Shown one piece after another: positions 53,088 through 61,748 of a stretch of 64,000 bases of DNA; position 1 is the first letter of the stretch; the number at the start of each line of letters is the position of its first letter. A program made the position numbers and the translations under genes. The stretch lies in the NCBI RefSeq assembly GCF_007474545.1, contig NZ_VKOG01000003.1, positions 372,001 through 436,000 on the forward strand, written 5' to 3'. This DNA comes from Chryseobacterium binzhouense. Its GTDB lineage: Bacteria; Bacteroidota; Bacteroidia; Flavobacteriales; Weeksellaceae. A model generated the notes under the pieces. It did not search any database. It had not been told where the DNA came from and saw only the letters and a program-made list of their open reading frames with translations.

Positions 53088-53124
53088 ATATGATTTATAG
53101 AAATTAAAACTAAATGTTATAATA

Positions 53125-53159
53125 AAAATTCCGATTCAGAGTGACTGAATCGGAATTTT
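53125..53159. terminator. Bidirectional terminator
   Basis: A 15-bp perfect stem (AAAATTCCGATTCAG / CTGAATCGGAATTTT) with a 5-nt loop between the convergent outer-membrane protein and NUDIX genes. Confidence 0.9.
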
Positions 53160-53171
53160 ATTATAAATGAA

Positions 53172-53780
53172 TTAACAATACTTTCTAAACAGTTCATTAA
53201 CAATTAATTTGATATTTTTAAATGTATTGGGAAAAACTTCACTTTCTATCTGTGCTTTATTTTTCCACGCCACTTCTGTAATACCCTCTTCTATTTGCGG
53301 CTTAAATGTGTCTTCACCGTCAAAGAACATTTCAAACCAGTGGGTATACTTCAAAACCTGATCTCCGTTTCTTTCTGTGTAAATATGGTAGGTTGTATTG
53401 ATAAAATCTTTTAACACTACATTTTTCAATCCTGTTTCTTCCTCAATTTCTCTTACAGCAGATTCTTCCCGGGACTCCCCTCTTTCCATTTTACCCTTCG
53501 GAAGATCCCATTTCCCAAGCCTTTTAATAAATAAAATTTCTCCTGAAGGTTTATTTACAATTCCGCCCGCTGCTTCTATAATTCTGAAAAGTTTTTTAAA
53601 TGACTCCCAAATTTCATCAATATTTTCTCCGTAAACATTCAGTTCTGATGTTGAGGTATTCTGAAGAAGATCCAGCGCAATCTCAAAAGTGGTAAAATTT
53701 TCAAATGGAAGGATTTTCTCTAAGTTTTCGGGATTCTTAGATATTAATAATTTTTTTTCGTTCACAAAAACTTTATACAT
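53172..53780 (-). CDS. NUDIX hydrolase
   Basis: 202 residues. An N-terminal alpha/beta segment of about 65 residues precedes the NUDIX fold. The box is G-KMERG-E-SREESAV-REIEEETGL, matching GX5EX7REUXEEXGU exactly. The preceding FIKRLGKWDLPKGK is typical. It hydrolyses a nucleoside diphosphate linked to another moiety; the substrate is unknown. It diverges from the SRPBCC gene across only 29 bp. Confidence 0.92.
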   Translation of the reverse strand: MYKVFVNEKKLLISKNPENLEKILPFENFTTFEIALDLLQNTSTSELNVYGENIDEIWESFKKLFRIIEAAGGIVNKPSGEILFIKRLGKWDLPKGKMERGESREESAVREIEEETGLKNVVLKDFINTTYHIYTERNGDQVLKYTHWFEMFFDGEDTFKPQIEEGITEVAWKNKAQIESEVFPNTFKNIKLIVNELFRKYC

Positions 53781-53783
53781 TTG
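53776..53783 (+). promoter_or_regulatory. -7 element of the SRPBCC gene
   Basis: TACATTTG, a perfect TAnnTTTG, 26 nt before the ATG at 53810. It overlaps the start codon of the divergent NUDIX gene (53778-53780). Confidence 0.55.
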
Positions 53784-53797
53784 TAAGAATTTAAATA

Positions 53798-53805
53798 CAA
53801 AAATA
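53798..53805 (-). promoter_or_regulatory. -7 element of the NUDIX gene
   Basis: The minus strand reads TATTTTTG, a perfect TAnnTTTG, 17 nt before the NUDIX start, within the leader of the divergent gene. Confidence 0.55.
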
Positions 53806-53809
53806 AAAA

Positions 53810-54199
53810 ATGAATTTAGAAGGACGAAAGATTATTGTCAATAAATCATCTAAAGACTTATCTGAACTGCTTAAATCTCCGGAAAATTACAAAGAATTTA
53901 TGCCGGATGGTCTTCAGAAGTTTGAAACCAGAGAAGACGGCTTTAAATTCGGACTTCAGGGAATGCCGGAAATTGCTTTAAAAATTGACGAAGTCACCGA
54001 CGAAAAGGCAGTTTTGAAATCAGCCAGCTCAAGTCTTGATTTTGCACTGACTGCAACATTAAAACCGCTGAACGAAAACCAGACAGAAGTTCAGATGCTT
54101 TTTGAAGGAAAATTCAACCCTTTTATCAAAATGATGGTCGAAAAGCCTCTTCAGAACTTTATCAATACTTTAACGGATAAGATTGAAGCTTATAAATAG
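53810..54199 (+). CDS. SRPBCC-fold protein
   Basis: 129 residues without signal peptide. It has the helix-grip order strand, two helices (LSELLKSPENYKEFMP), repeated strands (FETREDGFKFGL, ALTATLKPLNENQTEVQMLFEG) and a long C-terminal helix (VEKPLQNFINTLTDKIEAY). The family binds hydrophobic ligands or has polyketide-cyclase-like roles; the ligand is unknown. A terminator follows 3 nt downstream. Confidence 0.82.
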   Translation: MNLEGRKIIVNKSSKDLSELLKSPENYKEFMPDGLQKFETREDGFKFGLQGMPEIALKIDEVTDEKAVLKSASSSLDFALTATLKPLNENQTEVQMLFEGKFNPFIKMMVEKPLQNFINTLTDKIEAYK

Positions 54200-54202
54200 T
54201 CT

Positions 54203-54228
54203 AAAAACCTTCAGAAATGAAGGTTTTT
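54203..54228. terminator. Bidirectional terminator
   Basis: An 11-bp stem (AAAAACCTTCA / TGAAGGTTTTT) with a GAAA loop and T-run, between the convergent SRPBCC and anmK genes; it ends directly at the anmK stop. Confidence 0.9.
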
Positions 54229-55272
54229 TTACGCAATAACTCCTGAACTGTGGTCGCAGAAACTTCCTGTGGCAGAAGACAGTATATTTATTTCGTTTCT
54301 GTATCTCAAAACGCCCATGAAAGCAAAAATCAGAGCTTCTTTGAAGTCAATAATTTCTTTTTGCGGAATCACGACCTGAGAAGAAGTTTTTATTTTAATT
54401 TTTTCAATCAAAAAGTTGTTGTACGTTCCACCACCTGTAAAAAGAACTTTTGAAAATTTAAATTTATTGAGAACTTCCGAAATCTGATGTGCAGCATGCT
54501 CAGTAAATGTTGCCAAAAGATCAAAATGATCTTTAACATAAAGCAAAGGCAAAATCTCAGCATTACAAAATTCAATTCCTAAAGATTTCGGATAAGTTTG
54601 TGAATAAAAATTAATATCGTTAAGTTTTTCCAAAAGATCGCAGTCAACAGTTCCCTTTCTTGCCAAATTACCGTTTTCATCAAATTTATGTCCCGCATTT
54701 TGTGCGAATTGATTTAAAACAATATTGACCGGGCAAATATCAAAAGCTATTCTTTTATTATTAAGCTTAAAAGAAATATTCGAAAATCCGCCCAAATTAA
54801 CACAGGCATCATATTCTGCAAAAAGAAATTCATCACCAACCGGTACTAAAGGCGCGCCGTTTCCCCCCATCAAAACATCCTGAGAACGAAAATCGTAGAC
54901 AACAGGAAGTCCGGTCTCAAGCTTTATTGCCCGTCCGTCCCCAATCTGTAGTGTAAACTTCTTATAAGGTTGATGAAATACGGTATGACCATGGGAAGCA
55001 ATAAGGTCAACTTTTTCTATATTATTTTTTGAAACGAATTTTTTCACTTCTTTACCAAGATAAAAACCGTATTCCGAATGCAGAGCCAGCAAATTCTGCG
55101 ACGATAAATGAATTGCATTTCTCAGCTGATTTTCCAAAACTTCGTGATAAGAAACAGTTTCAGCCTTTAAAATAGTGAATTTCCATCCGGAATCTTCTTT
55201 CAGGAATCTGGCAAAGCAGATATCAAGACCGTCAAGACTTGTTCCCGACATTAAGCCGATTGCATTGATCAT
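54229..55272 (-). CDS. anmK: Anhydro-N-acetylmuramic acid kinase
   Basis: About 347 residues from the ATG at 55272 (MINAIGLMSGTSLDGLD); the longer frame open to 55359 overlaps lptC and is rejected. The ATP-binding GLMSGTSLDG, ASHGHTVFHQP, QIGDGRAIKLETGLPVVYDF, VNLGGFSNI and LFTGGGTYN are all family marks of the ASKHA fold. It phosphorylates and opens 1,6-anhydro-MurNAc during peptidoglycan recycling. It starts 4 bp after lptC, so envelope genes are grouped here. Confidence 0.94.
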   Translation of the reverse strand: MINAIGLMSGTSLDGLDICFARFLKEDSGWKFTILKAETVSYHEVLENQLRNAIHLSSQNLLALHSEYGFYLGKEVKKFVSKNNIEKVDLIASHGHTVFHQPYKKFTLQIGDGRAIKLETGLPVVYDFRSQDVLMGGNGAPLVPVGDEFLFAEYDACVNLGGFSNISFKLNNKRIAFDICPVNIVLNQFAQNAGHKFDENGNLARKGTVDCDLLEKLNDINFYSQTYPKSLGIEFCNAEILPLLYVKDHFDLLATFTEHAAHQISEVLNKFKFSKVLFTGGGTYNNFLIEKIKIKTSSQVVIPQKEIIDFKEALIFAFMGVLRYRNEINILSSATGSFCDHSSGVIA

Positions 55273-55276
55273 CACA

Positions 55277-55873
55277 CTATGGTTTTGGCTGAGCCATTTT
55301 AGCTTTGCTGATATCCAGATCTCCCGAATTTTTATAAAACGTATATTCGGAAAAATCATCTTTGGCTGTCATTCCGTTGGCGTGGACAAGTGTAGAACCA
55401 TCTTCCATCGTGGCATAAACCGTATCTCTGGTGTAAATTCTTTTTCTTTTTTGATCCCAGAAAACACTTTGCGTAGCAAACCTCTGTCCGTCGCTGGTCA
55501 AAATCTTAACATCACCTCTTGCTTCGTAAAACTGCTTATATTCAAAAATTTTGGCATATTTAGCCGTAATATTTCCAGGATTTTTAGGCTTTTTCTTGTC
55601 GAAAAACTCAATGCGCATCCCTTTTTTAGCAACAATATAAGGACTATCAATCAGCTCATATTTTTCAATAATCGGAGCACTTGCCCGAAGTTTTACTAAG
55701 CCGGAATCTCTCTGGATGATTTTAGCATTGTAAATAATCTGCGACGGAAAATTTTTGTCATCGTTTCCATTCAGTTTCGTCAGATCTTCTTCACAGGAGG
55801 TGAATATAAAAAATATAGCACAACTAAAAAGGTATGCTATATTTTTAAATGTTTTATCTGAAATAAATTTCAT
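55277..55873 (-). CDS. lptC: LPS export protein LptC
   Basis: 198 residues. The hydrophobic N-terminus ends in a lipobox (FIFTSC, Cys27), a lipoprotein anchor where E. coli LptC has a membrane helix; this is common in Bacteroidota. The body is the LptC beta-jelly-roll: SQIIYNAKIIQRDSG, MRIEFFDKKKPKNPGNITA, YEARGDVKILTSDGQRFATQ, TLVHANGMTAKDDFSEYTF. It bridges LptBFG to LptA in LPS transport. It lies 2 bp after the FadL-like gene and just before anmK. Confidence 0.92.
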   Translation of the reverse strand: MKFISDKTFKNIAYLFSCAIFFIFTSCEEDLTKLNGNDDKNFPSQIIYNAKIIQRDSGLVKLRASAPIIEKYELIDSPYIVAKKGMRIEFFDKKKPKNPGNITAKYAKIFEYKQFYEARGDVKILTSDGQRFATQSVFWDQKRKRIYTRDTVYATMEDGSTLVHANGMTAKDDFSEYTFYKNSGDLDISKAKMAQPKP

Positions 55874-55875
55874 TA

Positions 55876-57153
55876 TTAATTGTAAAGAGATTTTCTAAAC
55901 CATTTGTCTGCAAAGTTGAAACCAACTCTCACGTTTACAAAATTCTGATTGATAAGGTTATCCTTCAGAGTTCCTCTTTTTCCTACTTCAACACCAATTT
56001 CCAAACCGCTCATTCTGGTAATACTGCTGTTTTTGAAAGGAAGTAAAACTCCCGCAGAAACCCCGAACTTATTGATGCTGTTTCCGCTTAATTCAATGCT
56101 TCCTTTTTCATAGAAAGCTCCGTAACGGTAAACCACTCTCGAAAAATAACTTCTGAAGTTGTTGTAATTCGGCAAGTACCAACCTCCTGCAGAAATCCTG
56201 TAAGAATCTTTAAAATCAAAAGTATTTCCGAAATAGCTTACTGTTTCCCCTTTTTTGTAATCAATTTGTCCTGAAACAAACCATTGGTTTTCGCTACCGT
56301 ACCCAACTCCTAAAGATGCCTGCAAAGGCAACAGGTTATTGGAGGTTGTATTTTTTCTTTCAATAACTGTCTCACCTGCTTTTATATCTACATCAGAATA
56401 ATAATATGTACTGTTGATGTATTCATTTGTCATATCACTTGTATTTCCGAATGTAGCTGTAGCTCCGACAGTGAATTTTTTGTCTGTTCTTGTGTCTAAT
56501 TTCTGATAACTTGTACCTAATGTAAAGTTGAAATTCTTAATGCTGTTTTTAGTCTCATAACCGTTGATCAATTCGGCATTTGATGAGGTAAATTCATTCA
56601 GATCATAAAGATTTCCAAAGTAATAATTGGCACGTGCACCTACTGAAAATTCAGAATTAATTTTGTAAGAAACAGCAGCCTGAGCCGTATTCAATGTCCC
56701 GCTCCCTTTAAATCTGTTACCATATACAGTACCGTCTGATAATGTTTCGGTATGAATTATATCATAGCTTTTTGAGCTGTAGGGCTGATAAAGAAGTCCC
56801 ATTTTCACTTTGGATGAAATAGGAAAAGCTAAAGCGATATTGGATAAATAAGTAGAATGTTTTGTAGATTTTGTATTGTTGTAATTGGTTTTAAAGTAAT
56901 TATTTTCATTAGTAGCTTCAAGTCTGATGCTTGTCAGATCAAAATTACTGTTATTTGCCGGGTTTCCGAAGTTAAAATTGCTTGTAAAGTCACTGATATA
57001 AGCAGTAGATATACCTCCCATGGAAGCAGTTTCAATCGTATTATCATATTTTACATCTCCAATTCCATAAACTGCGTAAGGAGAGTTGCTTAAACTCTGC
57101 GCGTTAAGGAAATATCCCACCGAAATGAATGATACTACAAAAATTTTTTTCAT
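55876..57153 (-). CDS. Outer-membrane barrel protein (FadL/OmpP1-like)
   Basis: 425 residues. Signal peptide MKKIFVVSFISVGYFLNAQ. The N-terminal motif SLSNSPYAVYGIGDVKYDNT, then MGGISTAY and FNFGNPANNSNFDLT, is the hallmark start of Bacteroidota FadL-like proteins found next to lptC. Repeated strand pairs follow, ending VRVGFNFADKWFRKSLYN. It is expected to let hydrophobic compounds through the outer membrane, but its constant place beside lptC hints at an envelope role. First gene of this leftward group. Confidence 0.82.
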   Translation of the reverse strand: MKKIFVVSFISVGYFLNAQSLSNSPYAVYGIGDVKYDNTIETASMGGISTAYISDFTSNFNFGNPANNSNFDLTSIRLEATNENNYFKTNYNNTKSTKHSTYLSNIALAFPISSKVKMGLLYQPYSSKSYDIIHTETLSDGTVYGNRFKGSGTLNTAQAAVSYKINSEFSVGARANYYFGNLYDLNEFTSSNAELINGYETKNSIKNFNFTLGTSYQKLDTRTDKKFTVGATATFGNTSDMTNEYINSTYYYSDVDIKAGETVIERKNTTSNNLLPLQASLGVGYGSENQWFVSGQIDYKKGETVSYFGNTFDFKDSYRISAGGWYLPNYNNFRSYFSRVVYRYGAFYEKGSIELSGNSINKFGVSAGVLLPFKNSSITRMSGLEIGVEVGKRGTLKDNLINQNFVNVRVGFNFADKWFRKSLYN

Positions 57154-57257
57154 TCTAGATTTTTAAAATAATGCGCAAATATCTTAAATATTAATGAATT
57201 GTAAAAATTTACTGAGGTTAAAGTTTGTTAAGGGGAATTTGTTGCGAATTTCTACAA

Positions 57258-57364
57258 TGAATAGTGAATCAGCTTTGCTGTGAATAGTGAATTTCCAAGA
57301 TCAATTAAATAGCAAATCATTTGATAAATTAACGATTGACTTGCAAAGCAAAATTGACTATTCA
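57258..57364. repeat. Imperfect palindromic element upstream of holB
   Basis: TGAATAGT at 57258 pairs with ACTATTCA ending at 57364, and inner GCTTTGC pairs with GCAAAGC. Left arm AATAGTGAATCAGCTTTGC and right arm GCAAAGCAAAATTGACTATT are imperfect complements. A direct repeat of TGAATAGTGAAT occurs at 57258 and 57281. It fills most of the 247-bp divergent gap and reads like a small non-autonomous palindromic repeat. Confidence 0.6.
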
Positions 57365-57388
57365 AAAAATATGCGTTCTAAAAATTCT

Positions 57389-57396
57389 TATCTTTG
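57389..57396 (+). promoter_or_regulatory. -7 element of holB
   Basis: TATCTTTG, a perfect TAnnTTTG, ending 4 nt before the ATG at 57401. Confidence 0.6.
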
Positions 57397-57400
57397 AAAC

Positions 57401-58519
57401 ATGAATTGGGAAAAAATTACCGGACAGCAAAATCTTAAAAAATTACTGAAAGACAGCATTACTGAAAACAGAGTGAGCCACGCCCAGCTTTTCATAGGAA
57501 AAGAAGGCTACGGAACACTGCCATTGGTTTTAGCATACGCTAAAGAGATTCTGATGAGTGAAAATGAGCATGCCGCATCCAAAGTCGAACATCTTAACCA
57601 TCTTGATCTGCACTTTAGTTTCCCAGTTTTTACTGAGGGAAAAACTTCAGTAAGCAAAAACAGATTCGACGATTTCCGGGAAATGATTCTTCAATCTCCG
57701 TATGCAAGCTATGAGGATTGGTCTGCCTATCTGGAATCTGAAAACAAACAGCTTTTTATCTCTGCTGATGAGATTGATGAGCAAAATCAGAAATTTTCCC
57801 TTAAAAGCTTTGAAGGTGGTACAAAAATCCTGATTGTCTGGAGAGCTGATAAGATGAATATCGCAGCATCCAACAAATTTCTCAAATTTTTGGAAGAGCC
57901 GCCTGCAAAAACCCTCATTTTTCTTACAGCAGATTCTACAGATGATATTCTGCCTACCATTTTATCCAGAACTCAGATTATTGAAGTTCCGAGGATTTCA
58001 GATGAAGATCTTGAAGCTTACCTGAAAAAAAATACTGAAGCAGCAGAAGACAAAATCAAAGAAATCGTGCATCAGGCACAGGGAAATCTCAATGATGCAT
58101 TACGATATTTAAAATCTGAAACTAAAAACCCTGAGTTTGAAAAATTATTTGTCCAGTGGGTTCGGGATGCTTTTATGGTCAAAAAGAAACCGGAATTTCT
58201 AAAAAATATTATTTTGTGGGCGAGGGAAATTGCAGGATGGAACAGAGAAAAACAGAAAAATTTTTTAGATTATGCTTCTGAAATTTTTAGGTTGGCATTG
58301 CTGCAGAATTATCAGTCTCAAAATCTGGTGTACAAAAAAATTGATGCCAACGGATTTAACTGGGAAGGATTTTCAAAATTTATCAGTGGAGCTAATATCA
58401 GCAGTATTTTAGATGAGATCAGCACAGCAGACCTTCACTTGACCAGAAACGGAAATCCCAAAATAGTATGGACGGATTTAGGAATTAAATTATCCAGATA
58501 CATCCATAAAAATTCTTAG
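57401..58519 (+). CDS. holB: DNA polymerase III subunit delta' (clamp-loader)
   Basis: 372 residues. AAA+ fold with a degenerate P-loop (SHAQLFIGKEGYGTLPLVLA, lacking the Lys-Thr pair), as in delta' subunits. Further marks are ILIVWRADKMN, ASNKFLKFLEEPPAKTLIFL and ILSRTQIIEVP, where the SRC arginine-finger motif reads SRT. The C-terminal helical domain resembles HolB. Together with DnaX and HolA it loads the beta clamp. Terminator at 58545. Confidence 0.92.
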   Translation: MNWEKITGQQNLKKLLKDSITENRVSHAQLFIGKEGYGTLPLVLAYAKEILMSENEHAASKVEHLNHLDLHFSFPVFTEGKTSVSKNRFDDFREMILQSPYASYEDWSAYLESENKQLFISADEIDEQNQKFSLKSFEGGTKILIVWRADKMNIAASNKFLKFLEEPPAKTLIFLTADSTDDILPTILSRTQIIEVPRISDEDLEAYLKKNTEAAEDKIKEIVHQAQGNLNDALRYLKSETKNPEFEKLFVQWVRDAFMVKKKPEFLKNIILWAREIAGWNREKQKNFLDYASEIFRLALLQNYQSQNLVYKKIDANGFNWEGFSKFISGANISSILDEISTADLHLTRNGNPKIVWTDLGIKLSRYIHKNS

Positions 58520-58544
58520 TCTTTTTATCATTAATTATAATCTT

Positions 58545-58573
58545 GCGTTTTCTTTCTCAGAAAGCGCTTTTTT
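58545..58573 (+). terminator. Terminator of holB
   Basis: An 8-bp stem (GCGTTTTC / GAAAGCGC, one G-U) with a 7-nt loop and T-run, 26 nt after the stop codon. Confidence 0.75.
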
Positions 58574-58624
58574 ATTTAATTATTTCATTTTGATCACGCT
58601 TAATATTATTAAAAATAAAAAATC

Positions 58625-58640
58625 AATCAATCGTTTGATT
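58625..58640. promoter_or_regulatory. Candidate TetR operator
   Basis: Inverted repeat AATCAA-TCGT-TTGATT overlapping the TTG box of the tetR promoter, with a partial outer TCAAT/ATTGA pair. Position and symmetry fit autorepression; not proven. Confidence 0.5.
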
Positions 58641-58664
58641 ATATTGAAATATAATGTAACTTTG
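58635..58664 (+). promoter_or_regulatory. Promoter of the tetR-efflux operon
   Basis: TTG at 58635-58637, 19-nt spacer, perfect TAACTTTG at 58657-58664; 21 nt before the ATG at 58686. Confidence 0.75.
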
Positions 58665-58685
58665 CACCCGTAAAACATCAATCTT

Positions 58686-59312
58686 ATGATTTCAAAAGAA
58701 GAAAATATTTTATTTGCCGCCGAAAAACTCTTTGCTGAGAAGGGATTTCCCGGAACCTCGACAAGAGAAATATCAAAAGCCGCAAACGTTAATATTTCGA
58801 TGATTTCTTATTATTTCGGATCTAAAGAAAAATTGTATGAGAAACTTGTAGAGTACAGAACCAACGAAGGACAGTTTTTCGCCAAAGATATTTTAGAAAG
58901 AACAGATATTGATGAAGGGCAGAAAATGATGATTATCGTAGATAAATTTGCAAGCCGTATCCGTGAGCAAAAATATTTCTACAGAATTATGCAGCGCGAA
59001 CAGCTTTATAGCGAAAATCCTCAGATCGTAAAATCTTTAAAAGACACCAAAATAAGTTTCCTTAATACCTATTCTAAAATATTAGAAAGCGGAATCCGCA
59101 AAGGAGTTTTTACTAAAAACCCACCGATATATCTTCTCCACTCCACGATCAGCGGAACACTTTTCTACGCTTCCAACTCAAAGGAAATGTACAAAGAGTT
59201 TCTTAAAAACAGCGAAGAAGAAGATTTGTTTGAAAAAAATTACTACAACGAACTCACACAACATATCAAACATATTTTAAAAGACCTTTTAGGTTATGAA
59301 GAGAATAAATAA
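58686..59312 (+). CDS. TetR-family transcriptional regulator
   Basis: 208 residues. The N-terminal helix-turn-helix (about 8-55; FAAEKLFAEKGFPGTSTREI, NVNISMISYYFGSKEKLYEK) is typical. The C-terminal ligand domain is helical and unassigned. It is first in the efflux operon and overlaps the tolC-like gene by 17 bp, so the regulator and pump are translated together. An inverted repeat over its promoter suggests it represses the operon until a pump substrate binds. Confidence 0.93.
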   Translation: MISKEENILFAAEKLFAEKGFPGTSTREISKAANVNISMISYYFGSKEKLYEKLVEYRTNEGQFFAKDILERTDIDEGQKMMIIVDKFASRIREQKYFYRIMQREQLYSENPQIVKSLKDTKISFLNTYSKILESGIRKGVFTKNPPIYLLHSTISGTLFYASNSKEMYKEFLKNSEEEDLFEKNYYNELTQHIKHILKDLLGYEENK

Positions 59313-60609
59313 TTCAGTCATTGCACTGCTTTTTTGGGGAGCAATGTCTTTTTTTCAGGCGCAGGAAGTAAAACAGCTAAGTCTTGATGAAGCAGTACAG
59401 CTTGGAATAATGAACAGCAAAAGTCTAAAAATTGATGCTGCAAAAATTGAAGAAGCCACAGCAGATCTTCTGGAAGCTAAAAACAGACAGCTTCCGGAGC
59501 TGAAAGTTTCGGGAAGTTATATGTATCTGCCTTTGAAGCCAACTATTGATCTGAAAATCCCTGGTGTTTCCACAGAAGGCGGACCGGAAGTTCATCAGGT
59601 AGCATTTAGTTCTGCCAATCTGAGCGTTCCGCTTTATAGTGGCGGAAGAATTAAATACGGCATTCAGTCTGCAAAATATCTTGTAGAAGCTTCTAAACTG
59701 AATACAGAGAATGATAAAATAGCCATTGCTTATAATATTGCACAGGCATACAACAATTTGTTTAAGGCCAATCAGGCAATTAAAGTACTGGAAGAAAATC
59801 TTACTGCATCACAAAAAAGAGATGAGACTTTTCTTAAACTGGAAAACAATGGCGTTATCGCCAGAAATGACCGCCTGAAAGCAAATCTTCAGACCTCCAA
59901 TATTGAGCTGCAGCTTTTAGAAGCTAAAAACAACTACAATATTGCCAATATCAATATGGATTTGCTTTTGGGACTTCCCGAAACTACAGAATTAAAGGTT
60001 GACGAGAATTATATTGATGAAATTTCAGATTTAAAACCCGTCAATTACTATCTTACTGAAGCACAGCAAAACCGTAAAGATCTTCAGGCACTTGACCAGC
60101 AAAAAAAAGCAGCCGAATTGGGAACAAAAGTAGCAAAAGCTGAAAATTTACCTTCGATTGCATTAACAGGAGGCTATGTTGCAGCAGATATTCCGAAGTT
60201 TTTCACAGTTTATAATGCAGTGAATTTTGGTGTGGGCATTTCGTACAACTTATCAAATATTTGGAAAAAGAACTCCTCTCTACAACAGTCGATGGCAAGA
60301 GAAATGCAGCTATCTGCAACCAATGATCTGTTGAACGACAATATTAAATTAGAAGTTAACAAAGAGTATCAAAATTCAGATTATTCAAGAAAAAGAATTG
60401 CCGTCTTTGAGAAATCAGCCGAACAGGCTAATGAAAACTACAGAATTACAAAAAATAAATACGACAACGGTCTTGCAACAATGACCGAACTTCTGGATGC
60501 TGATGCTGCCCAAATTTCAGCCAATGTAGGCGTAATCAATGCTAAAGCCGATGCAGCTCTGGCTTACAGAAAGCTTTTACAGACCACAGGAACATTAACT
60601 ATCAAATAA
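59296..60609 (+). CDS. TolC-family outer-membrane efflux protein
   Basis: 437 residues. Signal peptide MKRINNSVIALLFWGAMSFFQAQ. Two homologous halves of long helices and strands (SLDEAVQLGIMNSKSLKIDA, VPLYSGGRIKYGIQSAKYLV, then VGISYNLSNIWKKNSS and KYDNGLATMTELLDADAAQI). It forms the trimeric outer-membrane duct for the EmrAB-type pump encoded downstream. The 17-bp overlap with the regulator gene indicates coupling. Next gene 22 bp on. Confidence 0.92.
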   Translation: MKRINNSVIALLFWGAMSFFQAQEVKQLSLDEAVQLGIMNSKSLKIDAAKIEEATADLLEAKNRQLPELKVSGSYMYLPLKPTIDLKIPGVSTEGGPEVHQVAFSSANLSVPLYSGGRIKYGIQSAKYLVEASKLNTENDKIAIAYNIAQAYNNLFKANQAIKVLEENLTASQKRDETFLKLENNGVIARNDRLKANLQTSNIELQLLEAKNNYNIANINMDLLLGLPETTELKVDENYIDEISDLKPVNYYLTEAQQNRKDLQALDQQKKAAELGTKVAKAENLPSIALTGGYVAADIPKFFTVYNAVNFGVGISYNLSNIWKKNSSLQQSMAREMQLSATNDLLNDNIKLEVNKEYQNSDYSRKRIAVFEKSAEQANENYRITKNKYDNGLATMTELLDADAAQISANVGVINAKADAALAYRKLLQTTGTLTIK

Positions 60610-60631
60610 TAAACAAAGAATATCATCCAAA

Positions 60632-61735
60632 ATGGAAAATAACAATACAAGCAATATTGAACCTAAAAAGAAAAAAAGTTTAGTTTTTCCCATTATTTTA
60701 GCTGCAGTTCTCATTGGAGGCGGTATTTTCGGATACAGATCTTATACATACAGCCAATATCATGAGGAAACCGATGATGCACAGATTGCCTCCAACATGA
60801 ATCCTGTAATATCTAAAATATCAGGGTATGTGGCAGAAGTAAAAGTAAAAGATAACCAATTTGTAAAAAAAGGAGACACTTTGGTCATTTTAGACAATAA
60901 AGATCAAAAAATGGCTTTGGAACAGGCTCTTGCCGCTTTGGGAACAGCAAAAAGCAATATTTCATCTGCACAGTCTGCTACCAATGCCACTTCAAAAAAC
61001 ATCAGCAGTTCTGAAGCAGCCGTAAAAACTGCCAACGCACAGATTGAAGCTGCCAAAGTTAACGTCTGGAAAACCTCTCAGGATCTAAAAAGATATGAAA
61101 TTTTAGTAAAAGACCATTCTATCACCCAACAGCAGTACGAACAGGCTTTAGCAGCAAAACAATCTGCCGACAAACAACTGCAGGTACTGGTAGATCAGAA
61201 AAATCAAATTGCACAGCAAACCAATATTGCATCTTCGCAAACTGCAGCAAGCACTCAGCAGATCTCTGTTGCCAGTTCTATAGCAAAACAAAGAGAAGTA
61301 GATGTAGAAAATGCAAGACTGAATCTTTCTTACACAGTAATTTTAGCTCCGGAAGACGGTTTCGTAGGAAAAGTTCCTATTCAGGCGGGACAATTCTTAC
61401 AGGCTGGTTCACAGCTTTTTTCACTTATAAAAAACGATCAGAAATGGGTAGTTGCCAATTTTAAAGAAACCCAAGTTGCAAAAATGGCAGAAGGTCAGAA
61501 AGTTCATATTGAAATTGATGCTTTTCCTGGTAAAGATTTTGAAGGAAGAGTAAGCTCTTTTTCTCCGGCAACAGGTTCTACATTTTCTATTCTTCCTCCG
61601 GATAATGCAAGCGGAAACTTTGTGAAAGTCGTACAGCGGCTTCCGGTGAAAATTGATTTTGTAAACTTAGACAAAACAATTGTTCAAAAACTGAGAACAG
61701 GAATGAATGTAAAAGCAGAAGTTTCTTTAAAATAA
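60632..61735 (+). CDS. HlyD/EmrA-family membrane fusion protein
   Basis: 367 residues. One N-terminal membrane helix (about 16-36), a biotinyl-lipoyl-like half (ETDDAQIASNMNPVISKISG, VKDNQFVKKGDTLVILD), a long Ala/Gln/Ser-rich coiled coil (about 90-220), the second lipoyl half (LNLSYTVILAPEDGFVGKVP) and a beta-barrel domain (KWVVANFKETQVAKMAEGQK). It links the inner-membrane pump to the TolC duct. A 146-bp gap separates it from the permease gene. Confidence 0.92.
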   Translation: MENNNTSNIEPKKKKSLVFPIILAAVLIGGGIFGYRSYTYSQYHEETDDAQIASNMNPVISKISGYVAEVKVKDNQFVKKGDTLVILDNKDQKMALEQALAALGTAKSNISSAQSATNATSKNISSSEAAVKTANAQIEAAKVNVWKTSQDLKRYEILVKDHSITQQQYEQALAAKQSADKQLQVLVDQKNQIAQQTNIASSQTAASTQQISVASSIAKQREVDVENARLNLSYTVILAPEDGFVGKVPIQAGQFLQAGSQLFSLIKNDQKWVVANFKETQVAKMAEGQKVHIEIDAFPGKDFEGRVSSFSPATGSTFSILPPDNASGNFVKVVQRLPVKIDFVNLDKTIVQKLRTGMNVKAEVSLK

Positions 61736-61748
61736 TATTGAAATAGCG

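Noticed and set aside
53781-53809. Lost pyrE between the NUDIX and SRPBCC genes
   Set aside because: I have a memory of pyrE lying beside SRPBCC genes in some Bacteroidota, but the sequence shows only a normal promoter region with no remnant.
55273-55359. 29-residue extension of AnmK
   Set aside because: It overlaps the lptC 3' end in another frame; the family starts at MINAIGLMSGTSLDG.
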